From contig JBDTPN010000016.1 of the NCBI GenBank assembly GCA_039932715.1, positions 1 through 64,000 on the forward strand: a DNA stretch of 64,000 nt, written 5' to 3'. The stretch is from ZC4RG30 sp039932715. GTDB taxonomy: Bacteria; Pseudomonadota; Gammaproteobacteria; Steroidobacterales; Steroidobacteraceae. This document shows, piece after piece, positions 22,124 through 31,187 of this stretch; the first letter of the stretch is position 1; every line of letters begins with the position of its first letter. The translations under genes and the position numbers were made by a program. Under the pieces are notes generated by a model, which saw only the letters and a list, made by a program, of their open reading frames with translations, was not told the DNA's origin and did no database searches.

Positions 22124-23628
22124 CCTGGATCTCCCGTTCATTGGCGTTGGGCTGCGGACTGTTACTGACATTGGCCTTTGCGCCGTGGAATTTCTGGTGC
22201 CTGGGCCTGGTATGTCCTGCCGTGCTGATCTGGCTGTGGAGTCGTGCGCCCAGCGCGCGCGAAGGCGCATGGCTGGGCTTTGCATTCGGGGTGGGGACCT
22301 ATGCCGCCGGCACCTGGTGGCTGTACATCGCCATCCGCGTATTCGGACAGGCGCCGGTGTGGGTGGCACTGGTGGTGATGGGGGCGCTGGTGCTCATCAT
22401 GGCGGCCTACCAGGCGGCCCTGGGATACGTGGTGGTGCGCTGGCTTGCGGCTCGGCGCGCTGTGGGTTGGTTGCTGCTGGTGCCGGCGGCGTGGGTATTG
22501 CTGGAGTGGTGGCGCGGCTGGTTCCTTTCGGGTTTTCCGTGGCTGTCGCTGGGCTATTCGCAGACTGATACCTGGCTGGTGGGCCTTGCTCCGGTGGGCG
22601 GCGTGCACCTGATCAGCGCCGCGCTGCTGATCGGCGCCGGGGCGCTGGTCACGCTGCTTGAAGCACGCGGGTCGCTGCGCGCCGTGGCGCTGGTGGCACT
22701 GGTGTTGCCATGGACCCTCGGATTGTCATTGCGAGCGGTGCAGTGGACGCAGGCACAGGGCGGGACAAAGTCGATTGCCATCCTGCAGGGCGCCGTTCCG
22801 CAGGACATGAAATGGCTGGAATCCAACCAGCAGAAAATCCTCGATGACTACGCTGCCCTCAACACGCAGGCCCAGGGAGCGGATCTGATCGTATGGCCCG
22901 AATCAGCCTTGCCGGACGTGGCCAATGTCTACGCCAAATATATCGGCGACATCTGGTCCGATTCGGATCGCGCCGGCTCCGGCGTGCTGATGGGCGTGAT
23001 GCGCCAGGATGACGACGGCATCCGCTATTTCAATTCGGTGCTGGCGCTTGGCAAAGCCGAACCGCATTTCTACGACAAGACGCACCTGGTGCCGTTCGGC
23101 GAATACTTCCCCGTGCCGCACGCGGTGCGCGAATGGCTGCGCCTGATGAGCCTGCCCAATTCCGACTTCAATGCCGGTGCCAATGACCAGCCAGCGCTGT
23201 CGGTGGCAGGAATGAAAATTGCCGCCAGCATCTGTTTCGAGGACTCCTATCCCACCAGCCTGCATGTGGCGACGCGCGAGTCGGGGTTGCTGGCCAACGT
23301 GACCAATGACGCCTGGTTTGGCAAATCCGGTGCGCGCTACCAGCACCTGCAGATTGCACGTATGCGTGCCATCGAAGGGCGCCGCTTCCTGGTGCGCGCG
23401 GCAAATGACGGTGTCTCGGCCATTATCGGACCCTCCGGCGCCGTGGTGGCGCAGGCACCGGAGTTCAAACAAGTCGTGCTGCGCGGCAATATCCAGCTGC
23501 GGAATGGGACAACACCCTATCTGGTCGTAGGTAACTATCCTGTAATTGGCGCCGCGGTGGGCCTGCTTGCAATAATGCTCGGCGGCCCCATGACTAGACG
23601 GCGCCGGAGTACCATTTCACAGGATTAA
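22120..23628 (+). CDS. lnt: Apolipoprotein N-acyltransferase
   Basis: Lnt adds the third acyl chain to the N-terminal Cys of lipoproteins in the inner membrane. The 502-residue protein has several N-terminal TM helices and a periplasmic nitrilase-like domain. The catalytic triad is visible: Glu in VWPESALPD, Lys in YDKTHLVPFGEYFP, Cys in SICFEDSYP. Likely substrates nearby are LptE, the DegP-like protease and the Ala-rich lipoprotein. Last gene of the miaB cluster. Confidence 0.97.
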   Translation: MTWISRSLALGCGLLLTLAFAPWNFWCLGLVCPAVLIWLWSRAPSAREGAWLGFAFGVGTYAAGTWWLYIAIRVFGQAPVWVALVVMGALVLIMAAYQAALGYVVVRWLAARRAVGWLLLVPAAWVLLEWWRGWFLSGFPWLSLGYSQTDTWLVGLAPVGGVHLISAALLIGAGALVTLLEARGSLRAVALVALVLPWTLGLSLRAVQWTQAQGGTKSIAILQGAVPQDMKWLESNQQKILDDYAALNTQAQGADLIVWPESALPDVANVYAKYIGDIWSDSDRAGSGVLMGVMRQDDDGIRYFNSVLALGKAEPHFYDKTHLVPFGEYFPVPHAVREWLRLMSLPNSDFNAGANDQPALSVAGMKIAASICFEDSYPTSLHVATRESGLLANVTNDAWFGKSGARYQHLQIARMRAIEGRRFLVRAANDGVSAIIGPSGAVVAQAPEFKQVVLRGNIQLRNGTTPYLVVGNYPVIGAAVGLLAIMLGGPMTRRRRSTISQD

Positions 23629-23724
23629 GCTGGCGCAAGGTTGGGCCCCTTGAAGGAACCTTCGCGTCGCAGGCCCTGTCTATTCAATGCCCCCAAGCTG
23701 TTAAGTGCTTTAAGGAAGAGTGCT

Positions 23725-25233
23725 ATGTCAATGGATCGCGTTACCTTCAAATACGTCGTCATCGCAATCGGCGCGCTGGTGCTGTCGGCATGCTCGCGTA
23801 CTGCCTCTACGGCCATACCACCCGCGGCCGTTGCACCCGCGACAGCTATCGCAGCACCCTCTGCGGGCCTGGTCACCGGGCTGCCGGATTTCGCAGCGCT
23901 GGTGGAGCACTACGGTCCCGCCGTGGTCAATGTGGAAGTCACCGAAGGTCGGCCGCAATCCCAGTCGCGTGGGCAGCAGGGCGCCGACCCCAGCGATCCG
24001 TTCAATGAATTCTTTCGCCGCTTCGGTATTCCCAACCCCAATGGCCAAGGTGGCCCAGGTGGCCAGGGTGGTCAACGCGGCAACACGCCGCCCGCACACG
24101 GCACCGGTTCGGGATTCATCGTCACGGCCGATGGCTACATCATGACCAACGCACACGTGGTGCGGGGCGCCACCGAAGTCACGGTGAAGATGACCGACCG
24201 GCGTGAATACGCGGCCAAGGTCGTGGGCATAGACGACCGCACCGATGTGGCCGTCATCAAGATTGAAGGCAAGGGCCTTCCCGTAGTGAAGATTGGCAAT
24301 CCCGACAGCCTCAAGCCCGGTCAGTGGGTGATTGCCATCGGTTCGCCCTTCGGCATGGAAAACAGCGTAACTGCAGGCATTGTCAGCGCCGTGGCGCGCA
24401 CGCTGCCCGACGATCCCTATGTGCCCTTCATCCAGACCGACGTGGCGGTCAATCCTGGCAACTCCGGTGGTCCGCTGTTCAACCTCAATGGTGAGGTGGT
24501 AGGCATCAACTCGCAGATCTACAGCCAGAGCGGTGGCTACATGGGCCTGTCGTTCGCCATTCCCATCGATGTCGCCAATGAAGTTCGCCAGCAGCTGGTG
24601 TCCACCGGCACGGTGCAGCGCGGTCGCATCGGCGTCGGCATCCGGCCGGTGACGGCCGCATTTGCCGATTCCTTCGGACTCGATCGGCCGCGCGGTGCGC
24701 TGGTGCAATCGGTGGAGAAGGGAGGTCCTGCAGACAAGGCCGGCGTCAAAGTGGGTGACATCATTCTCAGCATCAATGGCCGCGCCGTGGAGCGCGACGC
24801 TGAACTGCCGGGAATCATCTCCGGCATCAAGCCGGGCACGGATGTCCAGCTTGAGGCATGGCGCGACCGCAGCATCCATCGCATGACGGCCCGCGTCGTG
24901 CCATTGAAGGACGAAGCAGCTGTGGCGGCGGCATCGGGGCAGGGCGGCAAGCCCGGGGCAGACACTGCTTCGGCGCTGGGCCTGACCGTGCGTCCGCTGC
25001 AGCCGGCAGAACGCGAGCAGGCACAGACCGAAGGCTCGCTGGTGGTCGAGGAGGCCAATGGGTCGGCCGCCAATGCCGGCGTGCAAGCCGGCGACATCAT
25101 CCTGGGTGTCAATGGCACCCGCGTGAAGACTGTTGCGGAACTTCAGACGGCGGCAAAGAAGTCCGGCAAGACCGTAGCATTGCTGATCGAACGCGAAGAT
25201 CAGCAGATTTTCATCCCGCTCAAGACCGAATAG
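23725..25233 (+). CDS. DegP/MucD-type serine protease with lipobox
   Basis: A 502-residue HtrA-family protease/chaperone of the cell envelope. The triad is His144 (TNAHVV), Asp174 (DRTDVAV) and Ser247 (GNSGGPL), followed by two PDZ domains (about 275-370 and 395-500). The N-terminus has LVLSAC with Cys23, a lipobox, so the protease may be lipid-anchored, unlike the soluble enteric DegP. A Gly/Gln-rich segment lies at 106-119. AAGGAAG (23712-23718) fixes the ATG at 23725; an upstream in-frame extension is unlikely. It follows lnt and precedes leuS by 16 bases. Confidence 0.92.
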   Translation: MSMDRVTFKYVVIAIGALVLSACSRTASTAIPPAAVAPATAIAAPSAGLVTGLPDFAALVEHYGPAVVNVEVTEGRPQSQSRGQQGADPSDPFNEFFRRFGIPNPNGQGGPGGQGGQRGNTPPAHGTGSGFIVTADGYIMTNAHVVRGATEVTVKMTDRREYAAKVVGIDDRTDVAVIKIEGKGLPVVKIGNPDSLKPGQWVIAIGSPFGMENSVTAGIVSAVARTLPDDPYVPFIQTDVAVNPGNSGGPLFNLNGEVVGINSQIYSQSGGYMGLSFAIPIDVANEVRQQLVSTGTVQRGRIGVGIRPVTAAFADSFGLDRPRGALVQSVEKGGPADKAGVKVGDIILSINGRAVERDAELPGIISGIKPGTDVQLEAWRDRSIHRMTARVVPLKDEAAVAAASGQGGKPGADTASALGLTVRPLQPAEREQAQTEGSLVVEEANGSAANAGVQAGDIILGVNGTRVKTVAELQTAAKKSGKTVALLIEREDQQIFIPLKTE

Positions 25234-25249
25234 GCCAGACTTCGGCCGG

Positions 25250-27883
25250 ATGGATGAACGTTACGATCCGGCTGCAGTAGAACGCAGCGCCCGGGAGGCA
25301 TGGCAGGCCGCCAATGCATTCGCGGCCGACGAGTCGGCCCCGGGCGAAAAATACTATTGCCTCTCGATGTTCCCGTATCCGTCGGGGCGTCTGCACATGG
25401 GCCATGTGCGCAACTACACCATCGGCGACGTACTGGCCCGGTTCATGCGCATGCAGGGTCGCAATGTGCTGCAGCCCATGGGCTGGGATGCCTTCGGCCT
25501 GCCGGCGGAAAATGCAGCCATGGCCAATGGTGTGCCGCCGGCCAGATGGACGCGCGAAAACATCGCCTACATGAAGGGGCAGTTGCAGTCGCTGGGACTG
25601 GCCATCGACTGGCGGCGCGAACTGGCCACCTGCGACCCGCAGTACTACCGCTGGAACCAGTGGCTGTTCCTGCGCATGCTCGAGAAAGGGATTGCGTACA
25701 AGAAAACCGGAACCGTGAACTGGGATCCTGTCGACCAGACCGTATTGGCCAACGAACAGGTAATTGACGGTCGCGGCTGGCGCACCGGCGCGCTGGTGGA
25801 GAAGCGCGAAATCCCGATGTATTACTTTGGTATCACCAAATACGCCGATGCCCTGCGCGCCGCACTTGACGATCTGCCCGGCTGGCCCGAGCGGGTACGC
25901 ACCATGCAGGCCAACTGGATAGGTCGCAGCGAAGGCGTGGAGCTCGACTTCCCGTTCGCCGACGATACGCGCACGCTGCTGGGCAACGATGGTGCCCTGC
26001 GGGTATTCACCACCCGCGCCGACACATTGTTCGGCGTCACGTATGTGGCTGTTGCAGCCGAACATCCGGTGGCCCTTGCCGCGGCCAGGGGCGACGCGCA
26101 ACTGGCCGCATTTGTCGATGAATGCAAGCGCGGCAGCACCATGGAAGCGGACGTGGCCACGCAGGAAAAGCGCGGCATGCCCACCGGGCGGCACGTGCGC
26201 CATCCACTCACGGGCCTGCAGTTGCCGGTGTGGGTGGCCAACTATGTGCTGATGGGCTACGGCGAAGGCGCGGTGATGGCCGTGCCGGCGCATGATGAAC
26301 GCGACTTCGAGTTTGCGCAGAAGTATTCCCTGCCGGTGCGCACGGTAGTGGGTTCTGCCAGCGGTGCGTACGACGCCGTGACCGCGCCATGGCAGGAAAT
26401 CTACGAACATCCGGGCGTGTTGGTGGATTCGCAACAATTCACCGGACTGACTTCAGCGGCGGCGGTGGATGCGATCGCAACGGCACTGGCAGACCAGGGC
26501 CTGGGCAAGAAGCGCGTGCAATACCGCCTGCGCGACTGGGGTATTTCGCGCCAGCGCTACTGGGGCTGCCCGATTCCCATCATCCATTGTGCCAGGTGTG
26601 GCGATGTGCCCGTGCCCGACAAGGATCTACCGGTGCGCCTGCCGGAAAATCTGGTGCCAGACGGCAGCGGCAACCCGCTGGCGAAAACCCCGTCGTTCTA
26701 CCAGTGCAAATGTCCCACCTGTGGTGGCGATGCGCGGCGCGAAACCGACACCATGGATACCTTCGTCGATTCGTCCTGGTATTTCCTGCGCTTTGCCTGC
26801 GCCGACAACGAAGGCGCAATGGTTGACGAGCGCGCCAACTACTGGCTGCAGGTGGACCAGTACATCGGCGGCATCGAGCACGCCATCCTGCACTTGCTAT
26901 ATGCGCGGTTCTGGACGCGGGTCATGCATGACATGGGGATGGTGAAGACGCCCGAGCCCTTTGCCAACCTGCTGACCCAGGGCATGGTGCTCAACCATAT
27001 CTTCCATCGCACACCGGCCAACGGCAGGCGCCAGTATTTCAATCCGGCCGATGTGGACCTGGTCATCGACCCTGTAACACGCGCGTCGCAGGCCACGCTG
27101 CGCAGTGACGGCAGCCCCGTGACCTACGAGGGACTGGGCACCATGTCCAAGTCACGCAACAACGGGGTGGATCCCAATCTGTTGACGGAAAAATACGGCG
27201 CCGATACCGCGCGCCTGTTCATGATGTTTACCGCCCCGCCGGAGCAATCGCTGGAATGGTCCGACGATGGCGTGCTGGGCGCCAATCGTTTCCTGCGACG
27301 CCTGTGGAAGGCGGTGTACGAACATGTGGTGGCCGGTGCCGGGCAGGCGCAGGAGTCCACGTCCGCTGCTGCACTCTCGGGAATCTCCGGTGGCGATCGC
27401 GAACTGCGACGTATTGCGCACCAGACGCTGGCCAAGGTCGAAGACGACATCGGCAGGCGCCGGGTGTTCAATACTGCAGTGGCGGCAGTCATGGAACTGC
27501 TCAACGCCGTGGGCCGTCACACGGGCCAGGAGCCCGCGGCGCGCGCAGTGCGCCAGGAGGCATTGGAAATTGCAGTGCTGTGTCTGTCGCCCATCGTGCC
27601 GCATGTCACCCATGCGCTGTGGCAGGAACTGGGACAAACTCAGCCGCTGTGGCGCAGTCTTTGGCGCAAGGCCGACCCGGCAGCGTTGGTGCAGGACCTG
27701 ATCGAAGTGGTGGTGCAGGTCAACGGCAAGCTGCGCGGGCGGATCAGCGTGCCACCGGGCGCGCCTGACGAAGAATTGCGCGCGGCTGCACTGGCCGAAG
27801 AGTCGGTGCGCAAATACCTCGAGGGGCAGCCGCCCAGGAAGGTCATCGTGGTGCGCGGCAAACTTGTCAACGTGGTGGTCTGA
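25250..27883 (+). CDS. leuS: Leucyl-tRNA synthetase
   Basis: Charges tRNA-Leu in the cytoplasm. The 877-residue protein matches bacterial LeuRS throughout. The HIGH motif is HMGH in PYPSGRLHMGHVRNYT, the CP1 editing domain follows, and the KMSKS loop is at 631-635. The first residue of that loop is Thr (TMSKS) rather than Lys; the catalytic second Lys (634) is kept. It overlaps lptE by one base, in the common order leuS-lptE. Confidence 0.97.
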   Translation: MDERYDPAAVERSAREAWQAANAFAADESAPGEKYYCLSMFPYPSGRLHMGHVRNYTIGDVLARFMRMQGRNVLQPMGWDAFGLPAENAAMANGVPPARWTRENIAYMKGQLQSLGLAIDWRRELATCDPQYYRWNQWLFLRMLEKGIAYKKTGTVNWDPVDQTVLANEQVIDGRGWRTGALVEKREIPMYYFGITKYADALRAALDDLPGWPERVRTMQANWIGRSEGVELDFPFADDTRTLLGNDGALRVFTTRADTLFGVTYVAVAAEHPVALAAARGDAQLAAFVDECKRGSTMEADVATQEKRGMPTGRHVRHPLTGLQLPVWVANYVLMGYGEGAVMAVPAHDERDFEFAQKYSLPVRTVVGSASGAYDAVTAPWQEIYEHPGVLVDSQQFTGLTSAAAVDAIATALADQGLGKKRVQYRLRDWGISRQRYWGCPIPIIHCARCGDVPVPDKDLPVRLPENLVPDGSGNPLAKTPSFYQCKCPTCGGDARRETDTMDTFVDSSWYFLRFACADNEGAMVDERANYWLQVDQYIGGIEHAILHLLYARFWTRVMHDMGMVKTPEPFANLLTQGMVLNHIFHRTPANGRRQYFNPADVDLVIDPVTRASQATLRSDGSPVTYEGLGTMSKSRNNGVDPNLLTEKYGADTARLFMMFTAPPEQSLEWSDDGVLGANRFLRRLWKAVYEHVVAGAGQAQESTSAAALSGISGGDRELRRIAHQTLAKVEDDIGRRRVFNTAVAAVMELLNAVGRHTGQEPAARAVRQEALEIAVLCLSPIVPHVTHALWQELGQTQPLWRSLWRKADPAALVQDLIEVVVQVNGKLRGRISVPPGAPDEELRAAALAEESVRKYLEGQPPRKVIVVRGKLVNVVV

Positions 27884-28365
27884 TGAAACTTTCTGCCGTA
27901 CTTTGCCTGAGTCTCTGCGGCCTGCTGGGCGCCTGCGGCTTCCAGTTGCAGGGGCGGCAATCGCTGCCGGCGGCGCTTTCTGCAGTCAACATCGACGCCA
28001 AGGACAGGCAGAGCTCGTTCACACAGGCGCTGCGTTCCGCGCTGGTGACTTCCGGAGCGCGCATCGTAGAGCCGGCTGCGGCAGATACCACCATAGTGCA
28101 GATCAGCAAGGACGCGGTGACCGAGCGTGTGCTGACAGTGTCATCGCGCAATATCCCCACCGACTACGAGCTGGTGTATGACGTGGAAGTCAGCGTCAGC
28201 AGCGGCGGCAAGGAACTATTGCCTGCCGAGAAGTTCTCGCTGTCGCGTGTGTACAGTTTTGATGAAACCCGGCTGCTTGCCAAAGAGCGTGAGAAGGACA
28301 TTCTCACCGAAGCACTGGCGCGCGATATGGCCAGCGTGGTGACGCGACGCCTGTCGGCGCTTTAG
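27883..28365 (+). CDS. lptE: LPS-assembly lipoprotein LptE
   Basis: LptE plugs the LptD barrel and helps insert LPS in the outer membrane. The 160-residue protein has a signal peptide ending in the lipobox LLGACGFQLQG and the conserved pattern of an early GFQLQG and a late YSFDE-x-LLAKE segment. The ATG overlaps the leuS stop. In relatives holA follows directly; here it is displaced by about 2.8 kb. Confidence 0.93.
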   Translation: MKLSAVLCLSLCGLLGACGFQLQGRQSLPAALSAVNIDAKDRQSSFTQALRSALVTSGARIVEPAAADTTIVQISKDAVTERVLTVSSRNIPTDYELVYDVEVSVSSGGKELLPAEKFSLSRVYSFDETRLLAKEREKDILTEALARDMASVVTRRLSAL

Positions 28366-28382
28366 CCGGGCAGGTTGCGCTG

Positions 28383-28865
28383 ATGCTGCGCCTGACCGGG
28401 CTGGATCGTGTGGCGCTGGGAGTGCTGCTGGCGCGATTCGATCTGGATCTGCGGCTGGTTCCAGTGAGTGAGGACATCCCGGGCAGCTATTGGGGCGACA
28501 GCGAGGCGGGCCTCAAGGGCAATACTCTTTATGCCCGACCCGATACGCCCCTGCATTCGGTGCTGCACGAAGCAGCCCACTTCATCTGCATGACTCCAGA
28601 GCGCCGCGCGGGACTGGACCGCGACGCTGGCGGCGACGATGCCGAAGAGTGTGCTGTCTGTTATCTGCAGCTGCTGCTGTCCACAAAATTGCCCCAATGC
28701 GGTCTGGAACGCGCCTGCAACGACATGGATGAATGGGGCTACAGCTTCCGCCTGGGCTCCACGCGCGCCTGGTTCGAGCAGGACGCTGAAGACGCACGGC
28801 TGTGGCTGCTGGCCCGCGGGATTACCGGCGCTGCGGGCGATCTAACCGGCGTGCTGCGCATGTAG
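28383..28865 (+). CDS. Conserved hypothetical protein with HExxH motif
   Basis: A 160-residue protein I do not recognise. It has HEAAH (62-66) in VLHEAAHFICM, the zincin zinc-binding motif, and a later acidic segment (DAGGDDAEECAVCYLQLLL) that could give the third ligand. No signal peptide or TM segment is evident, so it would be cytoplasmic. It starts 17 bases after lptE and may share its transcript. A metallopeptidase activity is only inferred. Confidence 0.7.
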   Translation: MLRLTGLDRVALGVLLARFDLDLRLVPVSEDIPGSYWGDSEAGLKGNTLYARPDTPLHSVLHEAAHFICMTPERRAGLDRDAGGDDAEECAVCYLQLLLSTKLPQCGLERACNDMDEWGYSFRLGSTRAWFEQDAEDARLWLLARGITGAAGDLTGVLRM

Positions 28866-28930
28866 CCGGTGTGCAAGGCGTCAGACTCTTCTTACACCGT
28901 ACTGCAAGGTGCGCCGGGTTCTTTAGTGCC

Positions 28931-28936
28931 TATAAT
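28931..28936 (+). promoter_or_regulatory. Perfect TATAAT -10 for the yqjD/yqjE-like pair
   Basis: TATAAT at 28931-28936, with a predicted start near 28943. The -35 region is weak. An AAGGAG ribosome-binding site (28948-28953) follows and the ATG is at 28960. Confidence 0.5.
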
Positions 28937-28959
28937 GACCGCTCAACAAGGAGTGAGCG

Positions 28960-29238
28960 ATGAACAGCGATGCCCGCGAGGATGTCAGTAGTTTTATCGA
29001 TGAGGTGCTGGAGTTGCTGTCCGGCGCGCGTGACAAAGGCCAGGAAGAACTGGCAGGGCTGCGTGATCGCGTCAAAGACAGCGCGCAGCGACTCAAGGAA
29101 GGCGCGGCCAAGGGCCAGCGTGAACTGCGCGCTGCTGCAGAAACCGCCGACGAATACGCGCATGAAAACCCCTGGCAGGTGGCTGGTGTTGCGGCCTTGC
29201 TGGGCATCGCAGTCGGACTGCTGGTCAGCAGGCGCTGA
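28960..29238 (+). CDS. DUF883/ElaB-YqjD-family membrane-anchored protein
   Basis: A 92-residue protein: long amphipathic helix (residues 1-65, rich in Glu, Lys, Arg, Ala) followed by a C-terminal TM helix (WQVAGVAALLGIAVGLLVSRR). This is the YqjD/ElaB pattern, proteins that attach ribosomes to the inner membrane in stationary phase in E. coli. A strong AAGGAG precedes the ATG. The next gene is a YqjE-like protein, matching the yqjD-yqjE order. Confidence 0.85.
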   Translation: MNSDAREDVSSFIDEVLELLSGARDKGQEELAGLRDRVKDSAQRLKEGAAKGQRELRAAAETADEYAHENPWQVAGVAALLGIAVGLLVSRR

Positions 29239-29242
29239 GATC

Positions 29243-29827
29243 GTGGAACAATCCAGTATCAGGGCGGCGCTGGCTGAGCACATCAGCGCTTATGGCGAGG
29301 TCACCACCAGCGCCATGCATCAGTGGTCCACCCAGCTGGGACGCCGCATCGCGGCGTTCGTGGCGGTGGCCATACTTGTGTGGCTCACGCTGATCATCGG
29401 GATTTTCGTCGCGATACTGGCCACCTGGAATACACCCTATCGCTGGTGGGTAGCCGGGGGCATCCTGGCTGTCTGCGTACTGGGCATCATGGTGGCCATG
29501 GTGGGCGCAGCGCGCGCGCTGCACACGCGCATCGCTGCGCCCTGGATCATCCTTGCCGATGAACTTGCCACCGACTTGAGCGGCCAGCCCGGGGTGCCAC
29601 CACCCATTGATGACGACGCAGCCGCACAGCGGCTGCAGCAAAGCAGGGAGCAGTTGCAGGCTGCGTTTGCACGTCCCATGAGTTCTGGAGGAGGCGCCAA
29701 AGTCGGTCTCGGCCTTGCGGCCATGGTGCTGACAACCGTGCTCAAGCGCCGCTCACAATTCGGGGGGCTGGGGCTTATCCTGCCATTGGGACTTGCCGCC
29801 CTCAGATTCTGGCGGCGCCGCAGATAA
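29243..29827 (+). CDS. YqjE/phage-holin-like membrane protein
   Basis: A 194-residue protein starting with GTG four bases after the DUF883 gene. It has two TM helices in a hairpin (IAAFVAVAILVWLTLIIGIF and a second around WWVAGGILAVCVLGIMVAMV) and a third hydrophobic stretch near the basic C-terminus. The family is called holin-like (Phage_holin_3_6) but YqjE is not a lysis protein as far as known. The C-terminal basic and Gly-rich part is longer than in E. coli YqjE. Confidence 0.75.
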   Translation: MEQSSIRAALAEHISAYGEVTTSAMHQWSTQLGRRIAAFVAVAILVWLTLIIGIFVAILATWNTPYRWWVAGGILAVCVLGIMVAMVGAARALHTRIAAPWIILADELATDLSGQPGVPPPIDDDAAAQRLQQSREQLQAAFARPMSSGGGAKVGLGLAAMVLTTVLKRRSQFGGLGLILPLGLAALRFWRRRR

Positions 29828-29834
29828 TCCCCGC

Positions 29835-29849
29835 GCGGCAATGCGCCGC
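29835..29849. other. Short GC hairpin between convergent genes
   Basis: GCGGC (29835-29839), loop AATGC, GCCGC (29845-29849), between the yqjE-like stop and the convergent pip stop. There is no T tract, so its role as a terminator is unproven. Confidence 0.35.
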
Positions 29850-29851
29850 AG

Positions 29852-30808
29852 CTAGCTTCGCGCAAAAGCGTCGGTGGCCGCCCGCAATGCCCGGGCATTT
29901 CCCGGCTCAAATGCCGAATGCCCGGCATCGGGCACAATCACCAGCCTGGCCTTGGGCCAGGCGCGATGCAGGTGCCAGGCACTGCGCATGGGGCATACCA
30001 CGTCATAGCGGCCCTGCACGATCACGCAGGGAATCTTGCGTATCAGCGTGACGTCACGCAGCAGCTGGTCTTCGCTGTCGAGAAAGCCGCCATTGACGAA
30101 GTAATGGCACTCGATTCTGGCAAATGCGGCTGCGATGGCAGGCACCTTGAACTTGGCTAGGTCAGCCGCACTGCTGCGCAGATAGCTGGTGGCCGCTTCC
30201 CATATGGACCAGATGCGCGCGGCGGCATTGCGTTCGCGTGCCACGCTGCTGGTCAGCCGTCGGTAGTAAGCGCGGATCATGTCGTGGCGCTCGGCCTCGG
30301 GAATGTGCGCGACGAACTTTTCCCACTGATCCGGGAACAGGGACGCTGCCCCTGTGCTGCTCTGGTAAAACCACTCGAGCTCGGAACGACGCAACAGGAA
30401 GATGCCGCGCAGCACCAGCTCCGTGACCCGCTTGGCATGCCGCTGTGCATAGGCAAGTGCCAAAGTTGATCCCCACGAACCACCGAACACCTGCCAGCGT
30501 TGCACACCCAGGTGTTCACGCAATCTTTCGATGTCGGCGACCAGGTCCCAGGTGGTGTTGTCCACGAGGCTGGCGTGCGGCGTGCTCTTGCCGCAGCCGC
30601 GCTGGTCGAATAGAACAATGCGATAGCGGCGCGGATTGAAAAACCTGCGCATCTTCGGATCCGTGCCACCGCCAGGCCCACCGTGCAGGAACACCACGGG
30701 CTTTCCCTCTGGATTGCCGCTTTCCTCGAAATACAATTCGTGCACCGCCGACACGCGCAGGCGGCCAGTGCGATACGGGCGAATCGATGGATACAGCGGG
30801 TCGCGCAT
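29852..30808 (-). CDS. pip: Proline iminopeptidase
   Basis: A 318-residue alpha/beta hydrolase of peptidase family S33 that removes N-terminal proline from peptides. The nucleophile is Ser111 in GGSWGSTLA, with Asp269 (GRYDVVCP) and His297 (DAGHSAFEP) completing the triad. The oxyanion segment HGGPGGGTD is typical. The ATG overlaps the stop of the HIT gene by one base, so the two form an operon on the minus strand. Confidence 0.94.
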   Translation of the reverse strand: MRDPLYPSIRPYRTGRLRVSAVHELYFEESGNPEGKPVVFLHGGPGGGTDPKMRRFFNPRRYRIVLFDQRGCGKSTPHASLVDNTTWDLVADIERLREHLGVQRWQVFGGSWGSTLALAYAQRHAKRVTELVLRGIFLLRRSELEWFYQSSTGAASLFPDQWEKFVAHIPEAERHDMIRAYYRRLTSSVARERNAAARIWSIWEAATSYLRSSAADLAKFKVPAIAAAFARIECHYFVNGGFLDSEDQLLRDVTLIRKIPCVIVQGRYDVVCPMRSAWHLHRAWPKARLVIVPDAGHSAFEPGNARALRAATDAFARS

Positions 30809-31164
30809 CAGGCGCCAGACCTTGCGCCGGTCATTGGTCCCAGCGGCGCACCGCCGATCAGGTGCAGGTGCAGGTGGTAAACCTCCTGCCCACCGTGGGA
30901 ATTGCAGTTGACGATCAGCCTGTAGCCATCCTGCGCGATTTCCAGCTCGCGGGCCAAATCACGCGCCACCAGGAACAGTCTTCCGATCAGCGGCGCGTCG
31001 GCATCCGCAATGTCGTTGACGGTGGGGATGGGCTTGTTGGGAATGATCAGGATATGCACCGGGGCGCGCGGGTGAGTGTCCCGGAACGCGGTTATTTCCG
31101 CGTCCTGATAAACGATATCTGCCGGTATTTCTCCGGCAACAATGCGTTCGAACAGGGTGGCCAT
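30808..31164 (-). CDS. HIT-family (HinT-like) purine nucleoside phosphoramidase
   Basis: A 118-residue histidine-triad protein. The motif is YHLHLHLIGG with His97, His99 and His101; an earlier NSHGGQEV matches the HinT pattern. These enzymes hydrolyse AMP-lysine and other phosphoramidates. It is divergent from holA with only 23 bases between the start codons, and translationally coupled to pip. Confidence 0.93.
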   Translation of the reverse strand: MATLFERIVAGEIPADIVYQDAEITAFRDTHPRAPVHILIIPNKPIPTVNDIADADAPLIGRLFLVARDLARELEIAQDGYRLIVNCNSHGGQEVYHLHLHLIGGAPLGPMTGARSGA

Positions 31165-31172
31165 GGGATAAG

Positions 31173-31180
31173 ACTATAAT
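31173..31180. promoter_or_regulatory. Overlapping divergent -10 elements (HIT / holA)
   Basis: The eight bases ACTATAAT hold TATAAT on the plus strand (31175-31180) and TATAGT on the minus strand (31178-31173). Start codons lie 7 bases (holA TTG) and 8 bases (HIT ATG) away. Both genes lack Shine-Dalgarno sequences, so both may be leaderless. Confidence 0.5.
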
Positions 31181-31187
31181 ACCGCGC

